From: UBA6136 sp964386975
Lineage (GTDB): Bacteria > Pseudomonadota > Gammaproteobacteria > Methylococcales > Methylococcaceae
DNA length: 25,053 nucleotides
Direction: 5' to 3'
Assembly: GCA_964386975.1 (NCBI GenBank)
Contig: CAYLUS010000029.1
Coordinates: 1-25,053 of the forward strand
The notes beneath the pieces were generated by a model that did no database searches, had not been told where the DNA came from, and saw nothing but the letters and a program-made list of their open reading frames with translations. This document shows, piece by piece, positions 23,874-25,053 of this stretch; position 1 is the stretch's first letter; each line of letters begins with the position of its first letter. The position numbers were made by a program, and so were the translations under genes.

Positions 23874-24980
23874 TCAAGGCGATTGAAGGTCTGCTAGCAG
23901 TTTGCGCAGATGTTTGGTCGCCGGCGTCAGAATCGCCATAAAAAGAGCTTCACGCAGACGTCTGTCCGCATGGCTAGACTGGAGATATCCTCGGGCTCCT
24001 TCATGGAGAAGAGCCGCGTTGGCAGAGGCTACCGCCAGGTCAGCAAGCCCTAGTCGGACGGTCAAGACCTCGGAGAAATAAGCGGGTGTTGTTTCAAATG
24101 GTGTTTTGGCCAAGCGGTGAACGCATTGTTCCAAAGTATGTAATTCCTCGGTGACGCTTTCGGGTTGCATGGTCAGGAATTTATTGACATGGCCATGGGA
24201 ATCGCGGGACTTGAGCATGGTTTGGATGGTGTTTCTGATCAGCCCGATGGCGACTCCCGTTTGCAGCAAAATGAATCCGCTACGAATTCTCTCTATATAG
24301 GGCTTTGCGGGTTCCGCGATGACCTGATGATCAGGTACGAAAATCTCTTTGAGATGAATGGAGTAGGTGCGAGTACCATTCAGGGCAATGAACTTGTTGT
24401 GTTCATTCAAAACGACGCCGTCCTGATCGCAAGAAATGATTGCCATTGCTTTGTGGGCTTCGTTTTCTTCTAATGCGAATACTGCAGCAAAATAATGCCC
24501 GGGCCCGAGGTTTGAGACCCAGGGTACGGTTCCATTGACGATATAACCGCCTTGCGTACGTCTGGCGTGGAACTTGATTGCTTCGATTCCAGCCAGGTGT
24601 TTCATGGGGTTGGAAAGGGCTGTACCGCCGAGGAGATCGCCAGTGGCTATTTGAGATCCTAAGGTCTCCTCCAGTTGACGATTCTCTGATGTGAAAAGAT
24701 ACCAGCGAAGGGCGTTTTGGCACCACATGCAAAAGGCCGTCGAAAGACATTGCTCGGAAATAGTGGCCATGCACTCTATGTTCCAGGAGAGAGATGTCTC
24801 CTCAGTTGGAGCGGTTGGGCCTATATGGAAACTCCCGGCCTGCCCGAGAGCCTTGAGTATTTCCTCCGGATACTGCGCGTCTTCATCAATGGAGCGAACC
24901 AATCCTGCCAATTCTGTCCGTGCAATTTCTCGAATTGGGACCAATCGGGCAGACTTATTCAGATAAGCGGAAGTATTCAT
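23874..24980 (-). CDS. Acyl-CoA dehydrogenase-fold protein, divergent
   Basis: A 368-residue flavoprotein-like sequence with the three-part acyl-CoA dehydrogenase layout: N-terminal helices (about 1-115), a middle beta domain (GGTALSNPMKHLAG..., YIVNGTVPWVSNLGPGHYF, about 118-220) and a C-terminal helical bundle. The middle part is the clearest match, including the WVSN stretch near the flavin. The end is unusual: where true dehydrogenases have a YEGT-type motif, this reads ALFMAILTPATKHLRKLL, so the reaction is uncertain and could be that of a flavin monooxygenase relative. GAGG lies five bases before the ATG at 24980. The DNA looks less GC-rich than the neighbours, and it sits beyond the tRNA-like scar, suggesting transfer. 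Confidence 0.82.
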   Translation of the reverse strand: MNTSAYLNKSARLVPIREIARTELAGLVRSIDEDAQYPEEILKALGQAGSFHIGPTAPTEETSLSWNIECMATISEQCLSTAFCMWCQNALRWYLFTSENRQLEETLGSQIATGDLLGGTALSNPMKHLAGIEAIKFHARRTQGGYIVNGTVPWVSNLGPGHYFAAVFALEENEAHKAMAIISCDQDGVVLNEHNKFIALNGTRTYSIHLKEIFVPDHQVIAEPAKPYIERIRSGFILLQTGVAIGLIRNTIQTMLKSRDSHGHVNKFLTMQPESVTEELHTLEQCVHRLAKTPFETTPAYFSEVLTVRLGLADLAVASANAALLHEGARGYLQSSHADRRLREALFMAILTPATKHLRKLLADLQSP

Positions 24981-25053
24981 CAGGCCTCTCTAAGGGGACT
25001 AGTCTGCCAAGTCCGAGGGTTTGGGATTAATCGGATAGTTGTACGTCAAGATC

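Noticed and set aside
1..25053. CRISPR array or tandem repeat array
   Set aside because: I saw no regularly spaced direct repeats of suitable length anywhere in the window.

Overview
The window looks like chromosomal DNA of a Gram-negative proteobacterium with moderately high GC. The signs are many lipoprotein signal peptides, a tripartite RND efflux pump with an outer-membrane factor, a short H-NS-type protein, and an MMPL/RND exporter resembling the hopanoid transporter HpnN. Such a combination is common in hopanoid-making beta/gamma-proteobacteria and acidithiobacilli, but I cannot name the genus from sequence alone.

Layout. 1-70: the 3' end of an IS200/IS605-type tnpB with its right-end hairpin, abutting peptide deformylase (71-595). 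878-2310 (minus): three small genes, namely a 60-aa membrane protein, an H-NS-like protein and a lipoprotein; the last two end in clear intrinsic terminators. 2690-5410 (minus): an operon of a DUF1624/HGSNAT-like membrane protein, an ABC ATPase and an ABC-2 permease. 5562-7176 (plus): an exported rhodanese and a membrane-anchored sulfotransferase. 7158-8069 (minus): a bile-acid/sodium-symporter-family protein that overlaps the sulfotransferase tail to tail. 8163-11608 (plus): an HpnN-like RND exporter coupled to a predicted secreted protein of unknown function. 11725-18422 (plus): outer-membrane factor, lipoprotein membrane-fusion protein, HAE1-type RND pump, and a PP-loop diphthine-ammonia-ligase-like protein, closely spaced or overlapping. 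18453-20680 (minus): DUF2127 membrane protein and a SulP anion transporter with a STAS domain. 20994-23412: four predicted lipoproteins, one of them an alpha/beta hydrolase with a glutamate at the nucleophile elbow. 23413-23873 holds no intact gene; it carries a tRNA-like sequence lacking its D arm, a cluster of GTTACC-type repeats and what may be the first codons of a lost tyrosine integrase. 23874-24980 (minus): a divergent acyl-CoA-dehydrogenase-fold protein on visibly less GC-rich DNA.

Taken together, most of the window serves the cell envelope: lipid or hopanoid movement, drug/solute efflux, ABC export, anion uptake and surface lipoproteins. Its two ends show traces of mobile DNA. I see no CRISPR array, no rRNA and no complete mobile element. 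The least ordinary parts are the apparent integration-site scar at 23.49-23.85 kb, the tnpB/omegaRNA end that would point at the start of def, and the hydrolase and ABC ATPase with missing signature residues.
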